A DNA stretch of 64,000 nt from Gemmatimonas sp. (GCA_025361705.1 JANYJW010000049.1:62001-126000); one strand, 5' to 3'; shown: positions 8,731-17,533, numbered from the stretch's first letter. The notes: generated by a model from the sequence alone, not told the origin. A program made the numbers and translations.

Positions 8731-10098
8731 ATGCGACTACTGAAGCTTCTCGTCCTGCCCCTGCTGTGCGGTGCCGCGGTGATTCCCGCGTCAGCTCAGC
8801 AGAGCCCCGATGCCACGCTGGCCAAGCTCGAGCGTGCGCGCGCCGCCAGCCCCGGCTCGGTGGCTGCGCTGCGCGGACTGGGCATCGCCTACTACAAGCG
8901 GCAGCGGTTCGCCGACGCCCGCACGGTGCTCGACGCCGCCCGCAAACTCGATCCCAAGGACGGCGTGGTTGCGCTGTACGCGGGACTGAGTGCCGAGGCT
9001 CTCGAGGACTACACCGGCGCGAAGGACGCGTACAACAGCTACCTGCAGGTTGGCAAGACGCGATCGGTGCGCAATGACGTCCGGTCGCGACTCGTCTCGC
9101 TGTCGCGCAAGGAGATGCATGCGGCGGCCAAGTCGGCCATCGCCAACGAGTCGCGCGTGGCGCAGCAGACGGGCGATCCGCGCGCGGTGGCGGTGCTCCC
9201 GATGACCTTCAGCGGCACGGACCAGTCGCTGGCCCCGTTGTCGCGCGGCATGTCGGACCTGCTCATCAACGACCTGTCCCGGTCGCCCGACCTGCAACTC
9301 CTCGAGCGCGACCGCGTGCAGGCGATGGTCGACGAGATCGCGCTCGGCCAGTCGACGCGCACCGACGCCACCACGTCGGTGCGTGCCGGCAAGCTGGTGC
9401 GGGCCGCGCGCGTGGTGCAGGGCGCCATCACCCAGACGGGTCCGCGCAACCTGACCGTCAACGCCGCCGTGATGAACGTGGCGACATCCCAGCAGCAGGG
9501 ACGCGACGTGCAGGGCAGCGACGTCCTCGAACAGGTCTTCGCCATCGAGAAGACCATCGCGCTCGGCCTGTTTGACCAGCTCGGCGTGCGGCTCTCGGCT
9601 GCCGACCGCGCCGCCATTGAAGAGCGCCCCACGCGCTCGCTGCAGGCCTTTCTGGCCTACAGCAGCGGACTGCTCGCCGAGGACGAAGGGCGGTACGACG
9701 ACGCGGCGCGGTTCTTCGACCAGGCGCGGACGATCGACCCCGGGTTCGGCGCGGCGCTGCAGAAGGCGCAGAGTGCACGGTCGGCGCAGCAGGGCGCGCA
9801 GGTGACGGCCGCCAAGGTGGAGTCGGGCCTCAAGGGCTCGGCCGAAGGGGCCACCGTCGCCGCAGTAGAGCGCGGCGTGTCCACCGCCAACACGGGCATC
9901 GGTTCGACGCTCGCCAACGCCGTCGGTGACGTCAATCCGTCGGCGGCCAATGCCGTGAACACGGCCACCGGCGGGGCGCAGACGCAGACCCAGCCGCAGG
10001 CGCCGCCGACGACGCGCGATCCCACGGCAGAAAAGACGGGCACCGACCAGCCGGCCCAGAAGACCGGGCAAGTGACCATCGTCATCCGGAAGCCGTGA
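8731..10098 (+). CDS. Exported TPR protein with CsgG/FlgO-like domain
   Basis: A 455-residue secreted or periplasmic protein. Residues 1-22 form a Sec signal peptide ending ASA-QQ. Residues about 30-115 form tetratricopeptide-like helices (LRGLGIAYYKRQRFADARTV). Residues about 145-290 resemble the CsgG/FlgO fold (AVLPMTFSG, then MSDLLINDLSRSPDLQLLER). One further TPR-like helix pair follows (residues about 310-340), and the C-terminus is a Thr/Gln/Pro-rich tail. The start is fixed by GAGGAGG 8 nt before the ATG. A Cys at position 13 is not in a convincing lipobox. CsgG-type proteins work in outer-membrane secretion or assembly, and the next gene encodes a predicted barrel; a joint envelope role is inference. 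Confidence 0.75.
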   Translation: MRLLKLLVLPLLCGAAVIPASAQQSPDATLAKLERARAASPGSVAALRGLGIAYYKRQRFADARTVLDAARKLDPKDGVVALYAGLSAEALEDYTGAKDAYNSYLQVGKTRSVRNDVRSRLVSLSRKEMHAAAKSAIANESRVAQQTGDPRAVAVLPMTFSGTDQSLAPLSRGMSDLLINDLSRSPDLQLLERDRVQAMVDEIALGQSTRTDATTSVRAGKLVRAARVVQGAITQTGPRNLTVNAAVMNVATSQQQGRDVQGSDVLEQVFAIEKTIALGLFDQLGVRLSAADRAAIEERPTRSLQAFLAYSSGLLAEDEGRYDDAARFFDQARTIDPGFGAALQKAQSARSAQQGAQVTAAKVESGLKGSAEGATVAAVERGVSTANTGIGSTLANAVGDVNPSAANAVNTATGGAQTQTQPQAPPTTRDPTAEKTGTDQPAQKTGQVTIVIRKP

Positions 10099-10100
10099 TC

Positions 10101-11204
10101 ATGGCCCCTTACGTCCGCCACTCCATTGCCGCCGCTCTGCTCGCGACCCTGCCGCTGTCTGTCGGCGCGCAAAGCCTCGGGGATGCCGCAGCCGCCGCGA
10201 TGCCGCAGTTTGTCTCGATCAAGATCGGCACGGGTGCCACCGCCAAGACGGTGTCGCAGTTCACCGTGCCCGTGGTCTTCGTGCTCCCCGTCAGTTCGCG
10301 GCTCAACATCGACATCGCCACCTCCTACGCGGCGTCCGATGTCTCCGTGAACGGCGCGTCCATCAGCAGCATCAACGGGCTCACCGACACGCAGGTGCGC
10401 GCCAACCTGACGCTCGGCAACGACGCGGTGGTGTTCACGGTCGGCGCCAACCTCCCGACCGGGCAATACCGGATTCCCGACACCAAGTCGGATGCGGCCG
10501 GGCAGATCGGCAACGACTTCCTGCTCTTCCCCACGTCGTCGTACGGCTCGGGACTCTCGACCACCGGCGGCATCGCGTTTGCGCGTCCGCTCGGCGACTG
10601 GAACGTGGGTGTCGCCGGGTCGTTCCGGAAATCGACATCGTTTGACGCGTTCGAAGCGCCCAGCGACACGGGCAAGCTCACGCTGACGTTCACACCGGCC
10701 GACGAAGTGCGCGCCCGGGTCGGCGTCGACCGCGCCATCGGCAGCGGGCGGCTGACGATCGGCGTCACGTTTTCGTCGTTCGGCAACGACGTCATGGCCA
10801 ACACATCGTACGCCACGGGCGACCGCTACATCGGCCAAGCGTCGTATTACGTGCCGGTGGGCGGCAACGACCTGTTCATCAGCGGCTGGGGCCTGTACCG
10901 CGCCAAGGGCCAGCAGTTTGGCGGAGTGGCCAACCCCGAGACCGTGATGAACGGCGCCATGTCGCTCGGCATTCACGCCGGCAACCTGTTGATCGAACCG
11001 AGCGTCGAAGGACGCAACTGGCAGGTGGACGGCGTGAAGGCCGGCCTGCTGGCCAATGCCGGTCTGCGCCTGCGCTGGTCGGCCGGCGTGGTGACGTTCA
11101 TGCCCGGCGCCACGTACCAGATGGGCAAGTTGTATTCGACGTCAGACGGGTCGTCGACGAATGTGAGCGGGTTTCGGGCGAGTGTGACGTTGAGGGTGCA
11201 CTAG
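10101..11204 (+). CDS. Predicted outer-membrane beta-barrel protein
   Basis: A 367-residue protein with a signal peptide (cleavage near SVGA-QS), then alternating hydrophobic and polar strands with many Gly, Ser and Thr, ending in an amphipathic strand (FRASVTLRVH). This pattern is typical of outer-membrane barrels, but I cannot name a family. The ATG at 10101 is preferred over a GTG at 10095 because GGAAG lies 8 nt before the ATG; the GTG would overlap the upstream stop. It is probably co-transcribed with the TPR/CsgG-like gene just upstream, and a terminator-like hairpin follows at 11257. The closing residue is His rather than the usual Phe, so BAM recognition would have to be atypical. Confidence 0.7.
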   Translation: MAPYVRHSIAAALLATLPLSVGAQSLGDAAAAAMPQFVSIKIGTGATAKTVSQFTVPVVFVLPVSSRLNIDIATSYAASDVSVNGASISSINGLTDTQVRANLTLGNDAVVFTVGANLPTGQYRIPDTKSDAAGQIGNDFLLFPTSSYGSGLSTTGGIAFARPLGDWNVGVAGSFRKSTSFDAFEAPSDTGKLTLTFTPADEVRARVGVDRAIGSGRLTIGVTFSSFGNDVMANTSYATGDRYIGQASYYVPVGGNDLFISGWGLYRAKGQQFGGVANPETVMNGAMSLGIHAGNLLIEPSVEGRNWQVDGVKAGLLANAGLRLRWSAGVVTFMPGATYQMGKLYSTSDGSSTNVSGFRASVTLRVH

Positions 11205-11206
11205 GG

Positions 11207-11248
11207 ATGGCGGATGGCAGATGGCAGATGGCGGATGGCGGATGGCGG
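11207..11248. repeat. Six tandem copies of heptamer ATGGCRG
   Basis: Six head-to-tail copies of the 7-mer ATGGCGG/ATGGCAG start 3 nt after the stop of the barrel gene. Copies 2 and 3 carry A at position 6 and the others carry G. It lies between the stop codon and the terminator hairpin. Such heptamers can vary in number by slippage without affecting either gene. Confidence 0.9.
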
Positions 11249-11256
11249 ACGATTCG

Positions 11257-11291
11257 GGAGGGGCGGCTTGCGGGCCGCCCTCTCCTGTTTT
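11257..11291 (+). terminator. Intrinsic terminator after the barrel gene
   Basis: An inverted repeat, GGAGGGGCGGC paired with GCCGCCCTCTCC (one bulged base), is followed by TGTTTT. The stem is 11 bp and GC-rich with a short loop, and the T-run lies directly 3' on the plus strand. It sits 53 nt after the stop at 11204. Confidence 0.7.
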
Positions 11292-11327
11292 GCGGGGCCT
11301 TGTGAGAGGGTAGATTGCTGGGCGGTA

Positions 11328-11396
11328 GATCGTGAATCGGAATCGCTGATCGCAACCCGTGATCCGGATCCGGATTCCATATCCTGAATCGCAGTC
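11328..11396. repeat. Dispersed AATCG-type intergenic repeat, copy A
   Basis: A 69-nt AT-richer patch made of quasi-repeats of GAATCG, GATCG and ATCCGG. Positions 11329-11344 match 63522-63537 at 15 of 16 bases, and 11368-11378 (ATCCGGATTCC) match 62942-62952 exactly. It reaches up to the yebC start codon and contains TATCCT (11380-11385), which may act as a -10 element. Confidence 0.7.
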
Positions 11397-12140
11397 ATGT
11401 CTGGTCACAGCAAATGGAAGACCATCAAGAACGCCAAGGCCGCGACGGACAAGAAGCGCGGCGCGCTCTTTACCAAGCTCATCCGTGAAATCACCGTCGC
11501 CGCCAAGCAGGGCGGTGGCGACCCCGACGGCAATCCGCGCCTGCGCACGGCCATCGAGAACGCCCGGTCGCAGTCGTTGCCCAAGGAAAACATCGAGCGG
11601 GCCGTCAAGAAGGGGACGGGTGACCTCGAGGGCGTGGACTACGTGGATGTCGTCTACGAGGCGTACGGGCCGGGCGGTGTGGCAATCATGATCCAGGCGC
11701 TCACCGACAATGCGACGCGCACGGTGGCCGAGGTGCGCGCCAAGCTGACGCGCAACGGCGGCAACCTGGGGACGTCGAACTCGGTGTCGTTCATGTTCGA
11801 CCGCAAGGGACAGATCTTCGTCGAGGCGGCCGGACTCGACGAGGACGCGACCATGGAGAAGGTGCTCGAGGCCGGGGCCGAGGACTTCGCGCGCGAAGAC
11901 GAGACCTTTGTCATCACCACCGCGCCGGCCGACCTGCACGTGGTCAGCCAGGCGCTGGCCAAGGCGGGACTCAAAGTGGCGCAGGCCGAACTGTCGTGGA
12001 TTCCCAAGAACAGCGTCACCGTGGCCGGCGACAACGCGGCGTCGCTGCTCAAGCTCATCGAGGCCCTCGAGGATCTCGAAGACGTGCAGAAGGTCGATGC
12101 GAACTTCGACATGGATGAGTCGGAGATGGCCGGCGCGTGA
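11397..12140 (+). CDS. yebC: YebC/PmpR family protein
   Basis: A 247-residue member of the YebC/PmpR (TACO1) family, of normal length. The N-terminus MSGHSKWKTIKNAKAATDKK is diagnostic, followed by GGDPDGNPRLRTAIENAR and a late SWIPKNSVTV segment. The family has been described both as transcriptional regulators and, more recently, as ribosome-associated factors that help translate proline-rich stretches. In many bacteria yebC lies just upstream of ruvC as here; the ruvC start overlaps the yebC stop as GTGA, so the two are coupled. No Shine-Dalgarno is visible before the ATG. Confidence 0.97.
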   Translation: MSGHSKWKTIKNAKAATDKKRGALFTKLIREITVAAKQGGGDPDGNPRLRTAIENARSQSLPKENIERAVKKGTGDLEGVDYVDVVYEAYGPGGVAIMIQALTDNATRTVAEVRAKLTRNGGNLGTSNSVSFMFDRKGQIFVEAAGLDEDATMEKVLEAGAEDFAREDETFVITTAPADLHVVSQALAKAGLKVAQAELSWIPKNSVTVAGDNAASLLKLIEALEDLEDVQKVDANFDMDESEMAGA

Positions 12141-12646
12141 TCGTCCTCGGCATTGATCCCGGCACGGCGGTGACGGGCTACGGCGTCGTTCGCGCGCGCG
12201 GGCCGCGCAGTGCGGGCGGCGCCGAGTTGCTGGAGTGTGGGGTGATCCGGACGAAGGCCACCGAGCCGCTCGCGGCGCGGCTGCACGACATCTACGAGGG
12301 CGTGCGCGAACTGCTCGCGCGGCACGCCCCCGAGGCGATGGCCGTCGAGGACGTCTTCTATGCCAAGAACGTCCGCACCACCGTGGTGCTGGGGCACGCG
12401 CGCGGCGTCGTGCTGCTCGCCGGCCAACAGGCGGGCATCGCCATCCACGAGTATGCGCCCGCCGAGATCAAGAAGGCCGTCACCGGCAGCGGAGCTGCCA
12501 CCAAGGAGCAAGTGCAGTTCATGGTGACCAAGCTCCTGCGCCTCAAGAGCGCACCGCACCCGGCCGACGCCGCCGACGGTGTGGCCGCCGCGCTGACGTG
12601 CGTGATGCACGCCGACGTCATGCGCCTGATGGAGGCCGCCCGATGA
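12137..12646 (+). CDS. ruvC: Crossover junction endodeoxyribonuclease RuvC
   Basis: A 169-residue Holliday-junction resolvase that cuts four-way junctions after RuvAB branch migration. The catalytic acidic residues are visible: D7 in IDPGT, the Glu of AVEDVFYA (near residue 70), and the HPADAADGVAAAL motif near the C-terminus. It starts with GTG overlapping the yebC stop, and its own stop overlaps the ruvA ATG (ATGA). Length and order are standard. Confidence 0.97.
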   Translation: MIVLGIDPGTAVTGYGVVRARGPRSAGGAELLECGVIRTKATEPLAARLHDIYEGVRELLARHAPEAMAVEDVFYAKNVRTTVVLGHARGVVLLAGQQAGIAIHEYAPAEIKKAVTGSGAATKEQVQFMVTKLLRLKSAPHPADAADGVAAALTCVMHADVMRLMEAAR

Positions 12647-13245
12647 TCGCGCGCGTCGCTGGCACGCTGCTCTCGGCCGAGATCGACCGCGTGGAGATCA
12701 TGACGGCGGGCGGCGTGGCGTACACGGTGCACATTCCGCTGTCGGTCGCCGAAGCCCTTCCCCGCCCCGGCGGCGCGCTGGAGTTGCACACCGCCCTCGT
12801 GGTGCGCGACGACGGCTGGACGCTCTATGGCTTTGCGACGGCCGCGGACCGCGCGCTCTTTCAGCGGCTCCTCGGCACCACCGGCGTAGGGCCCGCGCTG
12901 GCGATGAACCTCTTGTCGACGCTGGGATCCGATCGGCTGGTGCGCGCGGTGCAAGGCAATGACCTGGCGACGCTCACGCGGGTGCCGCGCGTCGGCAAGA
13001 AGCTGGCCGAGCGGCTGGTGCTCGAACTGCGCGACAAGCTCGCGCTTGGCGCCGATGTGTCGGCCGCTGGACGCGCCGCCGCGCCAGGCGGACCAAGTGC
13101 GGATGCGGTGCGCGCGCTGATGGCGCTGGGGTACGCCGTGGCCGATGCTGACAAGGCCGTGTCGGCGGTGCTCGAGGACGGGCCGGTGGGTGACACGGCG
13201 GAACTGATCCGGAAGGCGCTGGGGCGCATCGCGAAGCGCGGCTAG
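12643..13245 (+). CDS. ruvA: Holliday junction branch migration protein RuvA
   Basis: A 200-residue DNA-binding subunit that docks on Holliday junctions and recruits the RuvB motor. The N-terminal OB-fold begins MIARVAGTLLSAE; helix-hairpin-helix elements follow (TTGVGPALAMNLLS, RVPRVGKKLAERL); the C-terminal UBA-like domain (ADAVRALMALGYAVADADKAV) contacts RuvB. The ATG overlaps the ruvC stop. The stop codon lies inside the first copy of a 12-bp tandem repeat. Confidence 0.97.
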   Translation: MIARVAGTLLSAEIDRVEIMTAGGVAYTVHIPLSVAEALPRPGGALELHTALVVRDDGWTLYGFATAADRALFQRLLGTTGVGPALAMNLLSTLGSDRLVRAVQGNDLATLTRVPRVGKKLAERLVLELRDKLALGADVSAAGRAAAPGGPSADAVRALMALGYAVADADKAVSAVLEDGPVGDTAELIRKALGRIAKRG

Positions 13246-13273
13246 CGTCGCGGCTAGCGTCGCGGCTAGCGTC
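13238..13273. repeat. Three exact 12-bp tandem repeats spanning the ruvA stop
   Basis: Three perfect copies of GCGGCTAGCGTC occur at 13238-13249, 13250-13261 and 13262-13273. The first contains the last sense codon and TAG stop of ruvA; the other two are untranslated in that frame. The unit contains the palindrome GCTAGC. Confidence 0.95.
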
Positions 13274-13352
13274 GGGCGGATGCGGTGACTGCCGGCGTAC
13301 GGCCGCCGCGGGCCGGCCGCCAATTGCAGACGCCATGCGCCGATCCACGGAG

Positions 13353-13358
13353 TACATT
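13353..13358 (+). promoter_or_regulatory. Putative -10 hexamer of ruvB
   Basis: TACATT lies 5 nt before the ATG at 13364, so a transcript from it would begin at or just before the start codon. It matches the TANNTT pattern of other unit starts here. An overlapping TTG at 13358 with GGAG 5 nt upstream is a competing explanation (a TTG-started, ribosome-site-led gene). Confidence 0.35.
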
Positions 13359-13363
13359 TGGGC

Positions 13364-14395
13364 ATGTCCCGCCCCGAAATCACCACCCCCGAAGCGCTCA
13401 CCGACGAATCGGTGGTCGAGCTGTCGCTGCGGCCGCAGCGGCTGGCCGAGTTCATCGGGCAGGGCAAGGTGAAGGACGCGCTGCGCATCTACATCGACGC
13501 GGCGCGCGCGCGCAAGGAACCGCTGGACCACGCGCTCTTCTTCGGCCCGCCGGGCCTGGGCAAGACGACGCTCGCCGAACTGGTGGCGCGCGAACTGGGC
13601 GTCAACATCCGCACGACGAGCGGGCCCGCGCTCGAGAAGCCGGGCGACCTCGTGGGCACGCTGACCAACCTGCGCGAAGGCGACATCCTGTTCATCGACG
13701 AGATCCATCGCCTGCGGCCGATCATCGACGAGTTCCTCTATCCCGCGATGGAGGACTACAAGATCGACATCCGGCTGAGCGAGGGTCCCAAGGCGCAGAC
13801 GATCACGATGCCGGTGGAGCGCTTTACGCTCATCGGCGCGACGACGCGCCTCGGCATGCTCACTCCGCCGCTGCGGGCGCGCTTCGGCATCGAGATGCGC
13901 CTCAACTATTACCCGGCCGACGAGATCGAGCATATCGTCAATCGCACAGCCGAGGTGATGCAGGTGGTGGTGGAGCCGGCGGGGGCGCGCGAACTCGCGC
14001 GCCGCGCGCGCGGCACGCCGCGAGTGGCCAACCGGCTGCTGCGGCGGGTGCGTGACTACGCGCAGGTGCGGGCCAACGGCATCATCACCGAGGCGGTGGC
14101 GCGCGAGGCGCTGGAAATGCTCGACGTGGACGACTTTGGGCTCGACGAAATGGACACGCGCCTGCTACGCGCCATCATCGAGAAGTTCGACGGCGGCCCG
14201 GTGGGCGTGCAGACCATTGCCGCCGCCGTCGGCGAGGACGCCGACACCATCGAGGAGGTGTACGAGCCCTTCCTCGTGCAGAACGGATTCCTGCAGCGCA
14301 CGTCGCGCGGCCGCATGGCCACGGCGCTCGCGTACCGCCACTTCGGATACACGCCGCCCGCGCAGTCCGGTGACGCGCAGGCGTCGCTGCTCTAG
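13364..14395 (+). CDS. ruvB: Holliday junction branch migration ATPase RuvB
   Basis: A 343-residue AAA+ motor that drives branch migration with RuvA. It has Walker [10 protein letters not shown] (61-69), Walker [11 protein letters not shown], sensor 1 GATTR, and the C-terminal winged helix ([24 protein letters not shown]). A 118-nt gap separates it from ruvA, so it may have its own promoter. The start could also be the in-frame TTG at 13358, which adds two residues and has better-placed GGAG. Family length is normal. Confidence 0.97.
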   Translation: MSRPEITTPEALTDESVVELSLRPQRLAEFIGQGKVKDALRIYIDAARARKEPLDHALFFGPPGLGKTTLAELVARELGVNIRTTSGPALEKPGDLVGTLTNLREGDILFIDEIHRLRPIIDEFLYPAMEDYKIDIRLSEGPKAQTITMPVERFTLIGATTRLGMLTPPLRARFGIEMRLNYYPADEIEHIVNRTAEVMQVVVEPAGARELARRARGTPRVANRLLRRVRDYAQVRANGIITEAVAREALEMLDVDDFGLDEMDTRLLRAIIEKFDGGPVGVQTIAAAVGEDADTIEEVYEPFLVQNGFLQRTSRGRMATALAYRHFGYTPPAQSGDAQASLL

Positions 14396-14427
14396 GCGAC
14401 CACCGTGCGCGCACGCGCCCGAGCGCG

Positions 14428-15462
14428 ATGAAGGGCCTGCACACCAGCGACTACGATTTCGTCCTGCCGGAGGGGCGCATCGCGCAGTCCCCCGCCGAGC
14501 GGCGCGACGCCTCGCGCCTCATGGTGGTGCATCGCGACACCGGCGCCATCGAGCACCGGCACTTCGCAGACTTGGCCGCACTCATTCCGTCGGGCGACGC
14601 GCTGGTGCTCAACACGACGCGCGTCTTTCGCGCCCGCTTGCTGGGCACGCGCGACTCCGGCGCCTCGGCCGAGATTTTCCTGTTGCGGCATCACTTCGAT
14701 GGACGGTGGGAGGCCATGGTGCAGCCCGGCGCCAAGCTGAAGCCGGGACGTGTGGTGCACATCGCCCCCGGCTTCGACGTCCGGGTGGAAGACGTCACCG
14801 ACCGCCATACGCGGCTCGTGCGGTTGTTGGGGCACGGTGACGAGCTGGCGTTGATCGAGGCGCACGGACATGTACCGCTGCCGCCGTACATCACCCGCGC
14901 CGATGCCAGCGACGATCTGGAACGCTACCAGACCGTGTACGCGCGGCAGCCGGGCTCGGTGGCGGCGCCGACCGCTGGGCTGCACTTCACGCCGGAGCTG
15001 TTGACCGCACTCGGCGCCAACGGCGTGGAGCGCGCGGAAGTGCTGCTGCACGTCGGGGCCGGCACGTTCAAGCCCGTGGACGCGGAGCGCCTCGCCGATC
15101 ACGTGATGCACGAGGAGTGGTACCGCGTGACGCCCGACACGGCGGGGCTGCTCAATACCGTGCGCGAACTCGGCGGCAAGGTATGGTGCGTGGGCACCAC
15201 GTCGCTGCGGACGCTGGAGAGCGTGGTGGACGATCGCGGCGTCTTTCACGCCGCTGATGGCGAGACCAGGATCTTCATCCATCCGCCACACCACGTGCGC
15301 GGCGCCGACCGGCTGATCACCAACTTCCACCTGCCGCGCTCGACGCTGCTGATGCTCGTGGCGGCGATGGCGGGCTACGACCTGGCGATGGAAGCGTACC
15401 GCGTCGCGATTGCCGAGGGGTACCGGTTCTACTCGTATGGGGATGCGATGGTGGTGCTCTAA
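14428..15462 (+). CDS. queA: S-adenosylmethionine:tRNA ribosyltransferase-isomerase QueA
   Basis: A 344-residue enzyme that transfers the ribosyl part of SAM to preQ1 in tRNA, giving epoxyqueuosine. Recognisable elements are the N-terminal YDFVLPEGRIAQ, the LPPYI segment near the middle, VAAPTAGLHFT, and DRLITNFHLPRSTLLMLV near the end. It is directly followed by tgt, which installs the preceding precursor on tRNA, so the two steps are encoded together. The GTG of tgt follows the queA stop without spacing. Confidence 0.97.
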   Translation: MKGLHTSDYDFVLPEGRIAQSPAERRDASRLMVVHRDTGAIEHRHFADLAALIPSGDALVLNTTRVFRARLLGTRDSGASAEIFLLRHHFDGRWEAMVQPGAKLKPGRVVHIAPGFDVRVEDVTDRHTRLVRLLGHGDELALIEAHGHVPLPPYITRADASDDLERYQTVYARQPGSVAAPTAGLHFTPELLTALGANGVERAEVLLHVGAGTFKPVDAERLADHVMHEEWYRVTPDTAGLLNTVRELGGKVWCVGTTSLRTLESVVDDRGVFHAADGETRIFIHPPHHVRGADRLITNFHLPRSTLLMLVAAMAGYDLAMEAYRVAIAEGYRFYSYGDAMVVL

Positions 15463-16617
15463 GTGCAGTTTTCGGTGGTGTTCAACTTCGCCATCCACTC
15501 CACCGCCGGCCGCGCCCGCGCCGCCACCTTGCACACCCCCCGCGGGCCCGTGGAAACGCCGGTCTTCATGCCCGTGGGGACGCTGGCGACGGTCAAGGCG
15601 CTCGACCCGGATGAACTGCGCGGCATGCACGCGCAGATGATCCTCGCCAACGCGTATCACCTGCACTTGCGCCCGGGCGATGCGCTCGTGAAGAAGATGG
15701 GCGGCGTGCAGCGCTTCATGGCCTGGAACGGGCCGATGCTCACCGATTCCGGCGGCTTCCAGGTCTTTTCGCTCGCGTCGCTCAACACGATCAACGAAGA
15801 CGGCGTCACGTTCCGCAGCCACATCGACGGCTCGTCGCGGCACTTCACGCCCGAGAGCGTGATGGGCATCGAGACCAACCTCGGCGCCGACGTGATCATG
15901 CAATTCGATCATGTGATCCCCGGACAGAGCGAACACGCGGCGGCAAAGGATGCGAGCGAGCGCTCCATCCGCTGGCTCGCGCGCTGCCGCGCCGAGTTCG
16001 ACCGCCTGCACGAGGCGCCGGACGCGCCGCGCCAGACGCTCTTTCCCATCGTGCAGGGTGGCATCCACCCCGACCTGCGCCGCGAGGCGGCCCGTGCCAT
16101 CGCCGACATGCACGCGTGGGACGGCTATGCCATTGGCGGGCTCTCCGTGGGCGAGGGCAAGACCGACATGTACGCCATGCTCGACACATGCGACGAGGCC
16201 ATCCCGGCCGACCGGCCGCGCTACCTGATGGGCGTGGGTTACCCCGAGGATCTGCTGGAGGGAGTCGCCCGCGGGGTCGACATGTTCGACTGCGTGGCCC
16301 CCACGCGGATGGGGCGCAACGCCGCGGCACTCACCCCCGACGGCCGCGTGAACATGCGCCGCGCCGAGTTCAAGGACGACGACCGCCCGGTGGTGGAAGG
16401 GTGCGCCTGCGGCTGCTGCCGCCGCTTTTCGCGCGCCTACGTCAGCCACCTCATCCGGGCCGACGAGATGCTGGGCGCGCGCCTGTTGTCGCTGCACAAT
16501 GTACATTTCCTGATCGCGCTGATGCGCGAGGCCCGCAGCCGGATCATCGCGGGCGACTTTGCCCCGTGGAGCCGCGAGTGGCTCGCACGGTACCATTCGC
16601 AACCGGCCATCCCATGA
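15463..16617 (+). CDS. tgt: tRNA-guanine transglycosylase Tgt
   Basis: A 384-residue zinc enzyme that swaps guanine-34 for preQ1 in GUN-anticodon tRNAs. The family motifs are present: DSGGFQVFSL with the general-acid/base Asp, the second catalytic Asp in GVDMFDCVAPTRMGRN, and the zinc ligands in CACGCC with a following His. It starts with GTG directly after the queA TAA and ends overlapping yajC (ATGA). Confidence 0.97.
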   Translation: MQFSVVFNFAIHSTAGRARAATLHTPRGPVETPVFMPVGTLATVKALDPDELRGMHAQMILANAYHLHLRPGDALVKKMGGVQRFMAWNGPMLTDSGGFQVFSLASLNTINEDGVTFRSHIDGSSRHFTPESVMGIETNLGADVIMQFDHVIPGQSEHAAAKDASERSIRWLARCRAEFDRLHEAPDAPRQTLFPIVQGGIHPDLRREAARAIADMHAWDGYAIGGLSVGEGKTDMYAMLDTCDEAIPADRPRYLMGVGYPEDLLEGVARGVDMFDCVAPTRMGRNAAALTPDGRVNMRRAEFKDDDRPVVEGCACGCCRRFSRAYVSHLIRADEMLGARLLSLHNVHFLIALMREARSRIIAGDFAPWSREWLARYHSQPAIP

Positions 16618-16979
16618 ACGCCTTCCTGCCCGTGTTTGCCCAGACTGCCGCCCCCGCCACGGGGACGAGCTCGCTGATGCCGTTCCTGTTCCAGCTCGGC
16701 GCCATCATGGCGATCTTCTACTTCCTCATGATCCGGCCGCAGCAGAAGCAGCGGAAGCAGCTCGAGGCCGCGATCCTTGGCATGCACAAGGGCGACATGG
16801 TGGTCACCACGGGCGGTGTCGTGGGTGAGGTGGTCTTCATCAAGGAGACCATCGACGAGGGCAAGCCGAGCAAGGGGATGGACGACCTCGTCACGATTCG
16901 GACGGGTGAGGTGAAGATCGTCGTGCAGCGGCGCGCCATTGCGCAGATTGGCGCTGCCGGGGGCGCGTCGGCGGCGTGA
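16614..16979 (+). CDS. yajC: Preprotein translocase subunit YajC
   Basis: A 121-residue single-span inner-membrane protein of the Sec accessory complex. One membrane segment lies near residues 22-41 (FLFQLGAIMAIFYFLMI), followed at once by the family signature RPQQKQRKQ and then the KGDMVVTTGGVVGEVV soluble domain. The order queA-tgt-yajC is common in bacteria, but secDF does not follow here; def follows instead, overlapping by 4 nt. Confidence 0.95.
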   Translation: MNAFLPVFAQTAAPATGTSSLMPFLFQLGAIMAIFYFLMIRPQQKQRKQLEAAILGMHKGDMVVTTGGVVGEVVFIKETIDEGKPSKGMDDLVTIRTGEVKIVVQRRAIAQIGAAGGASAA

Positions 16980-17533
16980 GTGTCCTCGCCATCCGGGTGC
17001 TCGGCGATCCGGTGCTGCGTGAGGAGACGCGCCCGGTTGCCGAAGTCACCGACGACCTGCGTCGCCTGATCGACGACATGTTCGAGACCATGTATGCGGC
17101 CAACGGCATTGGCCTGGCTGCGCCGCAGGTGGGGCGGCGCGAACGCGTCTGTGTGGTGGACGTCGAGGGGGCGGTGTACGCGCTGGTGAACCCCGAGGTG
17201 GTGCAGGCCGACGGCCCGAAGAACAAGGCCGAGGAAGGCTGCCTCTCGATCCCCGACATTTATGGGGACGTCGAACGGCCGTCGCGCGTGGTGGTGCGCG
17301 CACTCGACCGCGACGGCACGCCCGTCGAGATTGCCGCCGACGGCCTGCTGGGACGTTGCTTCCAGCACGAGATCGATCACCTGCACGGCAAGCTCTTTCT
17401 CGACTATCTCAGCTATCTCAAGCGGCGCAGCGCGCTGGCCAAGTGGGAAGACGAGAAGGACCAGTACCCGGGCTTCATTCGCATCCTCAAGCCTGGCAAG
17501 TCGGAGAGCGAGCACCCCGAAGAGGAGCTGTAG
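16976..17533 (+). CDS. def: Peptide deformylase
   Basis: A 185-residue metallo-enzyme that removes formyl groups from nascent proteins. All three family motifs are intact: GIGLAAPQVG (44-53), EEGCLS with metal-ligand C89, and QHEIDH with H131, E132 and H135. It starts with GTG overlapping the yajC stop and ends overlapping fmt, so the deformylation and formylation enzymes are translationally coupled. Confidence 0.97.
   Translation: MSVLAIRVLGDPVLREETRPVAEVTDDLRRLIDDMFETMYAANGIGLAAPQVGRRERVCVVDVEGAVYALVNPEVVQADGPKNKAEEGCLSIPDIYGDVERPSRVVVRALDRDGTPVEIAADGLLGRCFQHEIDHLHGKLFLDYLSYLKRRSALAKWEDEKDQYPGFIRILKPGKSESEHPEEEL

Noticed and set aside
628-8732. Very long open frames antisense to the envelope operon (for example 2960-5824 and 5803-7392 plus, 7062-8732 minus)
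   Set aside because: They are shadows of well-supported genes on the other strand, rich in Arg/His/Gly, and show no recognisable domain; the GC content removes stop codons from all frames. Only the 7393-7788 tail of one of them was kept.
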